This document shows positions 7,966 through 16,856 of a DNA stretch of 26,847 nucleotides, piece after piece (position 1 is the first letter of the stretch; every line of letters starts with the position of its first letter). Source of the stretch: Sulfidibacterium sp964588415 (lineage in GTDB: Bacteria > Bacteroidota > Bacteroidia > Bacteroidales > F082); contig CAZPPK010000021.1 in assembly GCA_964588415.1 (NCBI GenBank), positions 1 to 26,847 of the forward strand, written 5' to 3'. The position numbers were made by a program, and so were the translations under genes. Below the pieces are notes generated by a model. That model saw only the letters and a list, made by a program, of their open reading frames with translations. It did not search any database and had not been told where the DNA came from.

Positions 7966-10029
7966 TTATTTCTGATTTGGATAAACTTCAATTAATAAAT
8001 GTTTGTTAAAAGTAACGTCTATAAATAGATTCGGTCCTTTTATGGTGCCAAGATTTTTCCAGTTAACATAATCATAAACATGATAGGTCTTATTTTGATC
8101 AAGCCCTTTCAATTTGATTTTTCCATTCCAATTTTTTGAATAAAATGAATAGAACATGGTGTCTTTCTTTTGAAGTGCAAAAGTCTGAGGTTTGTCCCAT
8201 CCAATATCGTAGAGGTTTCCTCTGAAATCTGCTTTTGAAAGCATTTTTTGCTTGTAGATATCAATCCATTTCTTCCAGATTTTTTGCTTTTGGGGTGTCA
8301 GCCGAAAATGTCCTTCTGTGGGGTGCGGATTGTCTTTGGGCCAGGTAAATTTACTACCTGGAACGCCACCGATACCAATGGTGGAAGCAAAGTCGTCGCC
8401 ACCATCGCTCAATTCTACGTGGTCGCCATAATAAGCCATTTTATTCATCATCAGTGCTTTATATACATATCCTTTCGTCCGAACCTGATAGCTGCTTGTA
8501 GGATCGGATGCAACGGCCTGATTCATGTACGGCATAGCATAAAACGACATGCAGGTACCACATGGACACTGTTCCACTACAGCGCCGGGTTTCTGACTTT
8601 TTATCGTATGATAGACCATCTTAAAGAAACCGGGCAATTTTCGGGGCGCTTCGTCAGGATTTTTAAGATTATAATCCGGCGGAACACAGTTCTGATCCTG
8701 TCCGTCAAGTTTCACGCCATCGAATCCCCATTTGCTGATAAACATGTGAAGGTCCTTTTTGGTTGTGGCAATGGTAAGGCTGTCGGTGGGGCCCATGTAA
8801 TAACTATCCCACCATGTAATGTAGCGCGGCGATCCATCTCTGTTTAACAAAACAATATTCGGGTGTTTTTTGAAAAGTTTGGAATAAGGTGAAACGATGA
8901 GCGGCGAATACCAGATTTTAGCTTTTAGACCATAAGAATGAATCTTTCTCACCAGTGCTTCCATTTGTCTGTCGCCACCCGGGAATTTCTTCCGATTCAC
9001 ATGCCAGTCGCCTTCAGCCTGCTGATAACCGTCGTCGATTACCACCCATTTAAAGCCTAATTTTTTCACCATAGGCAGGGTGCCGATAATTTCCTTTAAA
9101 GTAACATGACGTCCATAACCCCAGGCACACCAGATGGGTTGGAAAGAAGCCGGATTTGGTTTGGGAATTTTTATCCCTTTATGCTGCATAATTTCAGAGA
9201 ATTCACGGAGGCTGCTAAAACAGTCGCCTGTGTGGACAGCAGTAAAAGTTTGTGGAAGCTGCAGTGTATCGCTACTCCCGAGAACAAAAGCTCTTTTATA
9301 TTTTTTTTGAATGGATATATCAACTCCTTTTACTTCATTGTCAGATTCCACCGGGAAAGAAACACGTAACGGAAACATGTTAAGATGGCCAATAGCTACT
9401 CCTGCATCACGACGCCATACGTCTGTAACGGGAATACCACCGCCGTAATCTGTGGCAGTCATTCCAAGATAGTTTTGCCGGTAGAAACCTTTACTGACCG
9501 GGCGGATCCAGGAATCTCTGTTCGGAGTGGTTCCCCCCTGAAACGACCACATCACAGTATCTGAAGGAGCATACTGAATATCATAATGATTGCTTGCCCA
9601 TTTTTTTAAGTATAGTTTTTCTCCATGATTTACAAAATAGGTATTGAAAACTGCAATATTGGGGAAATTGTCATAAACCGTGATTTGCAGATGCTTTTCA
9701 ACGTTGACATTTCCTTTATGATATATTCCAATAAAAACATAGGCTTTGCCTTTACCAATTTTATCGTTTACATTCTTGCTGGAGACTTTTTCCAACTGAA
9801 AGTCTTTTAAACTACTGTGCCGGGTGGTAATATATTGAGAATAACCAAATCCATCGGTTAACGGGAATTTTTCTTTCGTGGAACTGATCTTTGTCCGCAT
9901 CGATCCGTCCAGTTCTATCGTTAAATTTCCGTTCTGGATCTTCTGAATTTTGGTATTTACAGGATTACATGCCTGAATGAATACCATAGAAATCAGAATA
10001 AAAACCGGTATAAATTTTTTGTATTTCAT
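7966..10029 (-). CDS. GH36 alpha-galactosidase-family lipoprotein
   Basis: The 687-residue protein has a lipoprotein signal (lipobox IQAC, C21), so it is anchored in a membrane facing the periplasm or cell surface. An N-terminal beta-supersandwich (about 30-265) precedes a TIM barrel (about 295-590) and a short C-terminal beta domain. GH36 landmarks are clear: WCAWGYGR at 300-307, WVVIDDGYQ at 328-336, GFDGVKLDGQD at 435-445 with nucleophile D442, and EQCPCGTCMSFY (486-497) followed by ASDPTSSYQVR (507-517) with acid/base D509. The enzyme should hydrolyse terminal alpha-galactosides or alpha-N-acetylgalactosaminides with retention. The residues deciding between galactose and GalNAc cannot be assigned by eye. 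It lies 54 bp downstream of the Tat-type protein and is coupled (2 bp) to the deacetylase-like gene. Confidence 0.88.
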   Translation of the reverse strand: MKYKKFIPVFILISMVFIQACNPVNTKIQKIQNGNLTIELDGSMRTKISSTKEKFPLTDGFGYSQYITTRHSSLKDFQLEKVSSKNVNDKIGKGKAYVFIGIYHKGNVNVEKHLQITVYDNFPNIAVFNTYFVNHGEKLYLKKWASNHYDIQYAPSDTVMWSFQGGTTPNRDSWIRPVSKGFYRQNYLGMTATDYGGGIPVTDVWRRDAGVAIGHLNMFPLRVSFPVESDNEVKGVDISIQKKYKRAFVLGSSDTLQLPQTFTAVHTGDCFSSLREFSEIMQHKGIKIPKPNPASFQPIWCAWGYGRHVTLKEIIGTLPMVKKLGFKWVVIDDGYQQAEGDWHVNRKKFPGGDRQMEALVRKIHSYGLKAKIWYSPLIVSPYSKLFKKHPNIVLLNRDGSPRYITWWDSYYMGPTDSLTIATTKKDLHMFISKWGFDGVKLDGQDQNCVPPDYNLKNPDEAPRKLPGFFKMVYHTIKSQKPGAVVEQCPCGTCMSFYAMPYMNQAVASDPTSSYQVRTKGYVYKALMMNKMAYYGDHVELSDGGDDFASTIGIGGVPGSKFTWPKDNPHPTEGHFRLTPQKQKIWKKWIDIYKQKMLSKADFRGNLYDIGWDKPQTFALQKKDTMFYSFYSKNWNGKIKLKGLDQNKTYHVYDYVNWKNLGTIKGPNLFIDVTFNKHLLIEVYPNQK

Positions 10030-10083
10030 AACATACTTTTTTATTCACTTATTTATTGGGTAATCAAATCGTTTTTTAATATT

Positions 10084-11619
10084 TTACTCTACGTTAGGAT
10101 ACAAAGTCAGAGAGCCATCAGAATTGATTTTTTGCTCGCATGACATTTCCACAGGATAAAGTTGTCCTTTTACCCTCAGCTCTGCTTTAAAACGTAATCC
10201 TTTCCAGTCGACTCCCTTTGGAAGGTTTATCAAAGCCTGATGGACCCCACGGGTTCTGGGATATCCGGCATCCAGTTCCCCACTGACTTCCAGAGAGTGA
10301 TCTTCATTGAAAACCATCAGGCGCAAGACACCGGGAACGTCAGCAATACCGTCATTTACCATTCCGAAAATTAATCCACGGTCACAGCTCCAAATCCAGG
10401 ATGGCCTCACACGGTATCCGATCCTGTGGCTGATTTCATCAATGGCATCCGGGTACTTTTCATAGTAATCAAGGATATTTTTTGCTGCGATATGATGCCA
10501 GTTCCAGACCGACCAATAGTTTGCCCCCAAATCCATAACATGGTCGATGATGTTGGTATTGGTATTTATTCCCTGATCTTCTTTTAGTTCTGACAATCTC
10601 TTAATTCCTATCTCGCTGACGGCTGCTACCCAGGAAGGACGATTACTCAATGTCTCAATCTGCATATTTTCGATGAAGATGGTATCGGTGCGAATCCAGT
10701 TGTGCGTACGGATGGTTTTATCCACGATGTCGGAATTTCCCACCTGGCTATAATCAGGTTGTGTATTGGTGACAAGTGGCGTCTTTGTCCAATATTTCAG
10801 CTGGGTATCAAACATTTTTTTAAAGGTCTCCTCTGCAGTGAAGTTGTCAGGGAAGGGATTTCCGATAAAAGGCCAGGTATGTCCTTCACCCCAGAAACCA
10901 TACATGAATGTGTCCATGTACTCAACCATCGGATTGCCATTAAACTTTTCTGCCAGCAAGGCATTCAGTTCATCAAACGCCTCCTGATAGACAGGGTTAT
11001 CATAACGTGGCATTTTCTGTACTTTTCGATATCGAACCATGGATGGGTCTCCCTTCCATTCGCCATTCAACTTAACATATGGAACTTTGCCCTCCAGGTA
11101 TTGAGGAGCTCCAATGTAAGGCACATCCGGATTTTCGAGCATTACCCTGAAACCGAAATTTTTATTATACTGTTTGGCTAAATCGAAAGTAATTTTCCAA
11201 TAATCAGGAAAATCCAGTCTTCCGGGTCTTTGCTGGATTTCCCGCCAGTTTGGACGCATGTATATCTTTTGAACGAAAGGAATTTTTATGAGGTCTTCAA
11301 TGGATTTTTCCAAAGATTGACCCGGTATCTTCGGTGCCCCGATATCTCCTGAAATATAAACAACCAAGCCCATTCCATAATTTCTCAGAATCTTTTTTGA
11401 GGGCGTTGTTGCCGTTACCACATTACTGTCTGAATATAATGCTTCGGGAGCATAAATTGGGAATGGGCCCTGGTTTAAACGGTTCCAAACTTTTGGTCCC
11501 GGTCCAAAATCGTATTTATCCCAGTTGTGAGCTGGTACAAAACCATATGTTTGTTTGGATACGGCTAATAAAAAAGCTGCAAGGCCTCCTCCGATTTTTA
11601 TGAATTTACGCCGTTCCAT
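10084..11619 (-). CDS. Tat-exported TIM-barrel-like protein, putative glycoside hydrolase
   Basis: The 511-residue protein starts MERRKFIKIGGG, a twin-arginine motif (RRKFIK, 3-8) followed by a hydrophobic stretch, so folded export by the Tat pathway is likely. I do not recognise a named family. The order of elements resembles a TIM-barrel glycosidase: YMRPNWREIQQRPGRLDF (120-137), as in GH42/GH5-type barrels, FGFRVMLENPD (155-165), then YMDTFMYGFWGEGHTWP (234-250) with E245 as a candidate catalytic acid, and NYWSVWNWH (367-375) near the barrel end. A C-terminal beta domain (about 410-511) follows. The GFWGEG segment resembles GAWGEW in the DUF4832 protein two genes upstream (12563-15730), suggesting the two are distantly related. 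Substrate unknown; context points to the same glycan. Confidence 0.65.
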   Translation of the reverse strand: MERRKFIKIGGGLAAFLLAVSKQTYGFVPAHNWDKYDFGPGPKVWNRLNQGPFPIYAPEALYSDSNVVTATTPSKKILRNYGMGLVVYISGDIGAPKIPGQSLEKSIEDLIKIPFVQKIYMRPNWREIQQRPGRLDFPDYWKITFDLAKQYNKNFGFRVMLENPDVPYIGAPQYLEGKVPYVKLNGEWKGDPSMVRYRKVQKMPRYDNPVYQEAFDELNALLAEKFNGNPMVEYMDTFMYGFWGEGHTWPFIGNPFPDNFTAEETFKKMFDTQLKYWTKTPLVTNTQPDYSQVGNSDIVDKTIRTHNWIRTDTIFIENMQIETLSNRPSWVAAVSEIGIKRLSELKEDQGINTNTNIIDHVMDLGANYWSVWNWHHIAAKNILDYYEKYPDAIDEISHRIGYRVRPSWIWSCDRGLIFGMVNDGIADVPGVLRLMVFNEDHSLEVSGELDAGYPRTRGVHQALINLPKGVDWKGLRFKAELRVKGQLYPVEMSCEQKINSDGSLTLYPNVE

Positions 11620-11680
11620 TTTTTAATTTTTCTTTTTTGAGAAAATAATTTTACAAGTGCGTTCTTTGAAGAAATGATGA

Positions 11681-12559
11681 TTAACTATCCTCATAAGATA
11701 AAATAAACATTGACAAAACAGAAAGAATCATCCCTATCAATATGATAGAACCTGGCATTATTTTATAAAGGATCAGAGATATAATCACAGTAATGACAGG
11801 AGCCACTGCATTGGTAAGCGGGCTTACAATGATAGCCTTTCCGTAACGAAAAGCATATACAATTGTCAGCGCACCAATGGCATTCAAAATTTGAATTGCA
11901 GCGGTGTATCCAACCTCCTTCCAGGAAAAAACCAAACTTTGTATTGCGGAATCTTTAGTCATTAACCAAGCCACAGGTACCAGTAGCAAACCGGTAACAG
12001 TCATATAAAAGAAAATGCTTTCTGCTTTCATGCGACCATTGGCAAATCTCATAAAATAAGCTTGTAATCCCCAGGCCAGAAAAACCAATAAGGCAAAAAT
12101 CAACCATAATATTCCATGGGTACTATTATTAGACGGATCATGATATGCCAAAAACGGAATAGCTAAAAGGGCTAATCCAATACCAATCCATCCTTTTGAT
12201 GTTGCTTTTTCTTTGAGGAAAAACACAGATAAAAGAATGGTTACCACAGGCGAAAGTGAAATAATCGGAAAAATTAAATACGCGGGACCGTTAGCTATAG
12301 CACCCGTAAATAGAACCAATTGACCACCAGCTCCTAACAAGCCGATAATGGTACCATATAAAATTGATTTTCCATCAGTTTCCGGCTTCCAACCAATGGC
12401 CTTTAGCGCCACTAAAGCAGGGATGATCATGGTGACCGACCAAATCACATAAATAAGGGTTCCTGGATAAGCGGAGGTTCCAATTAAAGCTCCCCAAACC
12501 CCCCAAAATATTGTTGTTACCAATGCATACAACAACCACGGCTTCTGTTTACCTTTCAT
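11681..12559 (-). CDS. EamA/DMT-family inner-membrane permease
   Basis: The 292-residue protein has about ten hydrophobic segments arranged as two repeats of five. Typical drug/metabolite transporter features are SPVVTILLSVFFLKEKAT (about 103-120) closing the first half and SPLTNAVAPVITVIISLIL (about 245-263) closing the second. DMT proteins export or import small metabolites, amino acids or sugars; the cargo here is unknown. It starts 3 bp after the stop of the DUF4832 gene and is followed 61 bp later by the Tat-type protein, so it is transcribed with the glycan-degradation genes. It could import a monosaccharide or oligosaccharide product or export a by-product. Family call is firm. Confidence 0.85.
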   Translation of the reverse strand: MKGKQKPWLLYALVTTIFWGVWGALIGTSAYPGTLIYVIWSVTMIIPALVALKAIGWKPETDGKSILYGTIIGLLGAGGQLVLFTGAIANGPAYLIFPIISLSPVVTILLSVFFLKEKATSKGWIGIGLALLAIPFLAYHDPSNNSTHGILWLIFALLVFLAWGLQAYFMRFANGRMKAESIFFYMTVTGLLLVPVAWLMTKDSAIQSLVFSWKEVGYTAAIQILNAIGALTIVYAFRYGKAIIVSPLTNAVAPVITVIISLILYKIMPGSIILIGMILSVLSMFILSYEDS

Positions 12560-12562
12560 ATC

Positions 12563-15500
12563 CTAATAAATAATTAATTTTTTATAAATACTTGTTTTTT
12601 GTCCTCTTATCTTTAAAAAATAGTATCCTGGCAAAATACCGTTTTTGTTGAAAAATATCGTTTTTTTTTGTGTAATTTTTCCGCTGTAAAGATTTGAGAT
12701 GTCTTGTCCATTAAGAGAATACAATATTACCTTCACATTATCAGGAGTATCCAAAGAAATTTGGATCTCAGCTGATGAATGAACAGGATTCGGTTTGATT
12801 ATTACCGCTGCGGTGTGTTCTTTCAAATCGTTGATGCCCAAAGGCTGTCCTGGCTTCATTCCCTTTGCAGGAGTATAATCTGAACGCATGATTCCCTGAT
12901 AAGCACATATCCGGTAATAATATGGAGTCAGACTATCAAGATTTTTGTCAATATATTGAATAGCGGTATTATTCAGATACATATACGGTTTAAAATGTAA
13001 GCTGTCCCCGGTTGAGCGGTCGACCAAATAACCATCTACGTCATCATTTCTAGACCAACTAAGTTTAATTCGTGAATAGGTATATTCAGAAAGGGTCTGA
13101 AGTTTAAAATACCTTGGTTCTTCCAGTGCCTGATATTTTAAAAAATAAAAATTATCGTTGTTACCCCAGACATTGTGTCCGTTTACCAGCAATGTAGCCT
13201 TGAAACCGGTTACTGTATCAAGACCCAATTGATTCATTTTTAAACCTGATTCAAAAAAATCATAGCCATGGTAGGAAGGAAGAACACTCATGAAATCCCA
13301 CTTTTCGCCGTACCGGTTAAATAAAGAGTCGTTGCTTATAAGATAATTATAATTACTTGTGTCTCCTATGTTTAGATACAACTGATACGTTTTTTCTTGA
13401 TAAGCATGTACGGCAAAATACAGACTGTCTTTTCCGTCGTTGTTGTAAAAACGAATTGCGGCAATACTGTCATTAACCAACCCGGTTGCTGTTGGGGGAA
13501 CAATATTCCAATCTTCGGAATTCCCATCCAGGCTGACGTCTATAAATATTTTAGTGTCTGTTCCTGTAGTTCCGATTACAGTATCTGATAAATCAGAATA
13601 CTGATTCCCTTCCTGATATTGAATCCTGTATTGATATTGTTGGCCCGCCGTTAAATTCTGATCGACGTAAGCAATCTTATCGTTGCGGAAAACCCTGATA
13701 TTTTTGAACGCGCCGTTTCCATCTGCTCTTTGCAAAACAGTAAAAATATCATCGCTTTGATTATTTCGGGTCCAGTAAATAAGATTGTTTGTGCCGTAAT
13801 TTTTCACGACAAGTACTGCCGGGTTTTCTGCCAACACATTTTTTGTAAAAGAAATCAGGCTCTCTCCGGACAAAGGCAAACGGGTCGTATCTGAACTTCC
13901 GTGTTGAGGATTACTAAATCCTACGTTGAACCGGTTCGCCAAAGGAGGATTTGTCATTTGGTCTATGGGGATCTTTAGTTCAACAACGGTTGCATTTTGA
14001 CTAGTCCTGACATCGGATACGAACTTCCATTTCCAATTGTGATCTGTGCCGTCATGGGAATACAGCGTATCATCTTTGACCAGATAATCAAAACCAGCAT
14101 GCTTCCACGGGCCAAAATAAGCACCGGTCGTAGAATCGTTGTCGGCATCAAAAAGAAGCAAGTTATCCTGATTAAGATTGGTTCCCTGAACCAGGGCGAA
14201 TAATGTATCGGCAGTATTGTATATTTTTAGTGTCTTCGCTCCATCCTGATTTGCTGAATAAAGCACCGGAATATCCGACCAGTCATTTGCCATGCCATCC
14301 ACGATGATTTTCCCGGTAGCGGAAGGAGTATTATTTATTTCTTTAAAATAATTTCTTCCAAAATAGGTGCTGTCAGTGGATGTGTTTTCTACTTTTAGTG
14401 TTGCATTTAAAGCATTGTAACCCGAAACGCTATCCCATAAATCTGTGTTGGCCAACCTGATAGAATACTCAAGACGGTTTGTAAGCCTGGTGTCGCTGTC
14501 GCAAATATTCAAATAAAAATCATAATCACCTGCCGCCATATTCTCCGGAAGACCTGCTTTAACATTTAATTGAATCGTATCGTGAATGGGCCACAAGCGC
14601 AGATCTCCCTCCGGACTTACATAATATTGTTTTTCGTTGTTTTTGTTTTTTAAAATAATTTCAACCTTTTTGGGATTGCTTGGATTTGCCCATCCGTCGT
14701 TTAATAATTTCAGCTTCAAATTTACTTCACCGCCAGGCTTAGATTGGTTTTGAATGTCGGCATCCAATAATCTGAAACGATATCCCAATTTTTGCCAGAC
14801 TTCAGGAAAACAACCTTCATCTTTCCATTCGGAAATAATAGAAGGATTATAATCCAGGTTAAGAAAAGTCCAGTGAAACCTGCGAAGTTCCTCCAGGGCA
14901 TTGCTGCAAACGGACTGGGCACATTTATTACATGTTTCGCCCCCCATAATGGTAAATCTTGTATCTTCTGCAAGGTAAGGTTTCTGGACAGTGGAATCTG
15001 TATAAGTGCCTTCATCAAAAGGCCCGGACACAAAACAATCGTTGTGGTGTGCAATTCTTGCAATGGGAAGTTCGCCATAGGCCTGTTTTGGCGTAATCGG
15101 TGTATAGGCATTCAAATTCAAAAGCTTAATTTTATATTCCGGAGTGCGGACCTGCACCATCCGGTTTGCTGGCAGGGCTGCAAGTAACGAATCTACCATT
15201 TGACGACGGTCTGCCCAGTTTTTGGCTGAAATAACACCGGGACTTTCAGAATAGTAATCTGTATAATACCATTCTCCCCAGGCACCGATAAATCCTGCCT
15301 GAAGTACCAGGATAACATCGCTGTTAGCCCTGAGTATGGGTTTTAGCTGTTGAATATGTTTTAAAACAATTGCCGGACGGGCATCTCCGTATGGCGAAGT
15401 GTCCTTGTCGGTATAACTGAAGCGGATTACGGCTTTCATGCCTGCTTTTCGCAACGTTGCAAAATCCTGCTCCAATCCATGCAAAAACGAAGCAGAGATA

Positions 15501-15730
15501 AGGCTGTTTTTATAACGATCTAATGGATAATTTATATAAACTAAACTAATTCCCTCTTTCCGGTAAGTTAAAAGATCATTGTAATTGATGGTTGAGACGA
15601 AATGAAAAAAACCTCTTCCCGGATTTAATATATTCCCCGTATCTTCCTTATAAGTTACCTGCGTCGTGGACTGTGCAAAACCGCCCAGAAAAAAAAACAA
15701 TAATAACGCAGAAAGAATAAGGTTTTTCAT
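12563..15730 (-). CDS. Large T9SS-secreted DUF4874/DUF4832 multidomain protein, putative glycan hydrolase
   Basis: The 1055-residue protein has a signal peptide (1-20). Residues 32-165 match the DUF4874 pattern: NPGRGFFHF at 36-44, a LVYINYPLDRYK strand, and GFIGAWGEWYYT at 146-157 with E153. Residues 185-325 match DUF4832: VRTPEYK (194-200), HHNDCFVSGPFDEGTY (228-243), IMGGETC (261-267), HWTFLNLDYNP and LGYRF. These look like one (beta/alpha) barrel with E153 and E265 as acidic candidates. They are followed by an Ig-like region (330-425), two CBM9-like DGxxxDW modules (about 473-630, 726-870), two fibronectin-III-like linkers (about 640-722, 873-960) and a Por/T9SS sorting domain (977-1055). 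Activity has not been defined to my knowledge; an endo-acting glycosidase is an inference. It heads the second gene series, just after the terminator. Confidence 0.8.
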   Translation of the reverse strand: MKNLILSALLLFFFLGGFAQSTTQVTYKEDTGNILNPGRGFFHFVSTINYNDLLTYRKEGISLVYINYPLDRYKNSLISASFLHGLEQDFATLRKAGMKAVIRFSYTDKDTSPYGDARPAIVLKHIQQLKPILRANSDVILVLQAGFIGAWGEWYYTDYYSESPGVISAKNWADRRQMVDSLLAALPANRMVQVRTPEYKIKLLNLNAYTPITPKQAYGELPIARIAHHNDCFVSGPFDEGTYTDSTVQKPYLAEDTRFTIMGGETCNKCAQSVCSNALEELRRFHWTFLNLDYNPSIISEWKDEGCFPEVWQKLGYRFRLLDADIQNQSKPGGEVNLKLKLLNDGWANPSNPKKVEIILKNKNNEKQYYVSPEGDLRLWPIHDTIQLNVKAGLPENMAAGDYDFYLNICDSDTRLTNRLEYSIRLANTDLWDSVSGYNALNATLKVENTSTDSTYFGRNYFKEINNTPSATGKIIVDGMANDWSDIPVLYSANQDGAKTLKIYNTADTLFALVQGTNLNQDNLLLFDADNDSTTGAYFGPWKHAGFDYLVKDDTLYSHDGTDHNWKWKFVSDVRTSQNATVVELKIPIDQMTNPPLANRFNVGFSNPQHGSSDTTRLPLSGESLISFTKNVLAENPAVLVVKNYGTNNLIYWTRNNQSDDIFTVLQRADGNGAFKNIRVFRNDKIAYVDQNLTAGQQYQYRIQYQEGNQYSDLSDTVIGTTGTDTKIFIDVSLDGNSEDWNIVPPTATGLVNDSIAAIRFYNNDGKDSLYFAVHAYQEKTYQLYLNIGDTSNYNYLISNDSLFNRYGEKWDFMSVLPSYHGYDFFESGLKMNQLGLDTVTGFKATLLVNGHNVWGNNDNFYFLKYQALEEPRYFKLQTLSEYTYSRIKLSWSRNDDVDGYLVDRSTGDSLHFKPYMYLNNTAIQYIDKNLDSLTPYYYRICAYQGIMRSDYTPAKGMKPGQPLGINDLKEHTAAVIIKPNPVHSSAEIQISLDTPDNVKVILYSLNGQDISNLYSGKITQKKTIFFNKNGILPGYYFLKIRGQKTSIYKKLIIY

Positions 15731-15777
15731 GTAATGGATTTAAGAAAGGGAGTCGTTAATACTAAAGTATAAAGACT

Positions 15778-15842
15778 AAAAAGGGTGCAGGAATAATAGA
15801 TATCTAATTTTATCCCTTTCTATGTGAAATATTCCTGCACCC
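15778..15842 (-). terminator. Intrinsic terminator candidate ending the agaS-to-PKD operon
   Basis: Perfect 13-bp complementary arms, GGGTGCAGGAATA (15783-15795) and TATTCCTGCACCC (15830-15842), are followed on the minus strand by five T residues (15782-15778). The orientation fits termination after the PKD lipoprotein gene, which ends at 15903. The loop is 34 nt, long for a simple terminator, so an attenuator role is also possible. The 47 bp from here to the DUF4832 start would have to carry the promoter of the next operon; only a weak TACTTTAG box (15762-15769, minus) is visible. Confidence 0.6.
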
Positions 15843-15902
15843 ATTGATTAAAAACACGTTAGACTATCAATATGAGAGAGTTTTGTTCATTTTTGATTAG
15901 AA

Positions 15903-16793
15903 TTATTTTAAATCCAATGTCAAAGCCGGCCCCCCGGGGAGCGGAATATGTCCGACATCGTTCCAGCTTACGGGATCGCTGAGGAACATACCCCATCTGA
16001 CCTTCTTGTTGCTCAACCCCGGCACCTTTGTGCGGGAGATCCCAAATTCAATGGTCGTAGTATCTCCATTTACTTCTACATGACCCAGCTTAAAAAATCC
16101 GGCAGGCCACGATGTGCTGGCATATGACCATTGATCATTAGGCCAATCTGTTCCATTATAAACATAAGGATCGATCTCGGCACCTTTAACAGCAACTTGT
16201 CCTTCAACATCATACTCAGATGCAAAATTCTTCGGCCATATCCAGCTTGTATTTCCGGTACTGTCGTTATAATCATTGTCCATTTCAAGGTCAAAGAAAT
16301 CATCCGTAGCACCGGTATACTTTACATAGACATAGACCCAATTCCCGTCGTAGTCAAACATTGCAGCTTTAGCGTCATCCTGAACTGTATCACTGAAAGG
16401 AACAACAATTTTATCAGGATCATTAGCCCAATCTGAGAAAGAATTGTCAGTCAGGCTAATCCATGTTTTTTTACTGACATTAATTTTGGTGAAAACATCG
16501 TGCGTGGTACCCTTTGTGTCTGTAACTGCCAAGGTAACTGTGTACCTTGCTGAAGAATCATAAGTATGTACGGGGTTTTGTTCTGTTGATGTTGCACCAT
16601 CACCAAAATTCCATGAATAGGTACCACTCACAGCTGATTTATTGGTAAATGAGATAGTATAGCCATCCGAAGCATAGGAGAACAAAACACTCGTGGTGAC
16701 AGGTTTCGGATAATTATATTTCTTGCATGAAAACAGAAAAGTCGAAATAAACAACCCCATCAATGTAAGATATAATATGTTTCGCTTGTTCAT
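15903..16793 (-). CDS. PKD-domain surface lipoprotein, putative glycan-binding protein (SGBP-like)
   Basis: The 296-residue protein has a lipoprotein signal with C23 (FLFSC). Residues about 35-109 form a PKD domain with WNFGDGATS at 61-69 and the HTY...Y-x-V-x-L core. Residues about 113-296 form a beta-rich module with SDWANDP, a YDGNWVYVYVKY strand, DLEMDNDYNDSTG and a closing W-G-M-F motif. It resembles CBM9/DOMON-type modules and the DGxxxDW modules of the next protein. Its position directly after SusC/SusD (63 bp after susD) is where surface glycan-binding lipoproteins are found, so it probably helps capture the substrate at the cell surface. No catalytic motif is visible. Last gene before the terminator. 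Confidence 0.8.
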   Translation of the reverse strand: MNKRNILYLTLMGLFISTFLFSCKKYNYPKPVTTSVLFSYASDGYTISFTNKSAVSGTYSWNFGDGATSTEQNPVHTYDSSARYTVTLAVTDTKGTTHDVFTKINVSKKTWISLTDNSFSDWANDPDKIVVPFSDTVQDDAKAAMFDYDGNWVYVYVKYTGATDDFFDLEMDNDYNDSTGNTSWIWPKNFASEYDVEGQVAVKGAEIDPYVYNGTDWPNDQWSYASTSWPAGFFKLGHVEVNGDTTTIEFGISRTKVPGLSNKKVRWGMFLSDPVSWNDVGHIPLPGGPALTLDLK

Positions 16794-16856
16794 AATTTTA
16801 AAATTTAAGATTAAAAATTGGTTATATTCTTAAAACATTTTTCCATAAAAAATAAA

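Noticed and set aside
8248..8847. 199-codon open frame on the plus strand.
   Set aside because: It lies wholly inside the GH36 lipoprotein gene, whose catalytic motifs are intact on the opposite strand.
14722..15187. Overlapping open frames of about 130 codons on both strands.
   Set aside because: Both are shadows of the DUF4832 coding sequence, which carries the conserved motifs in its own frame.
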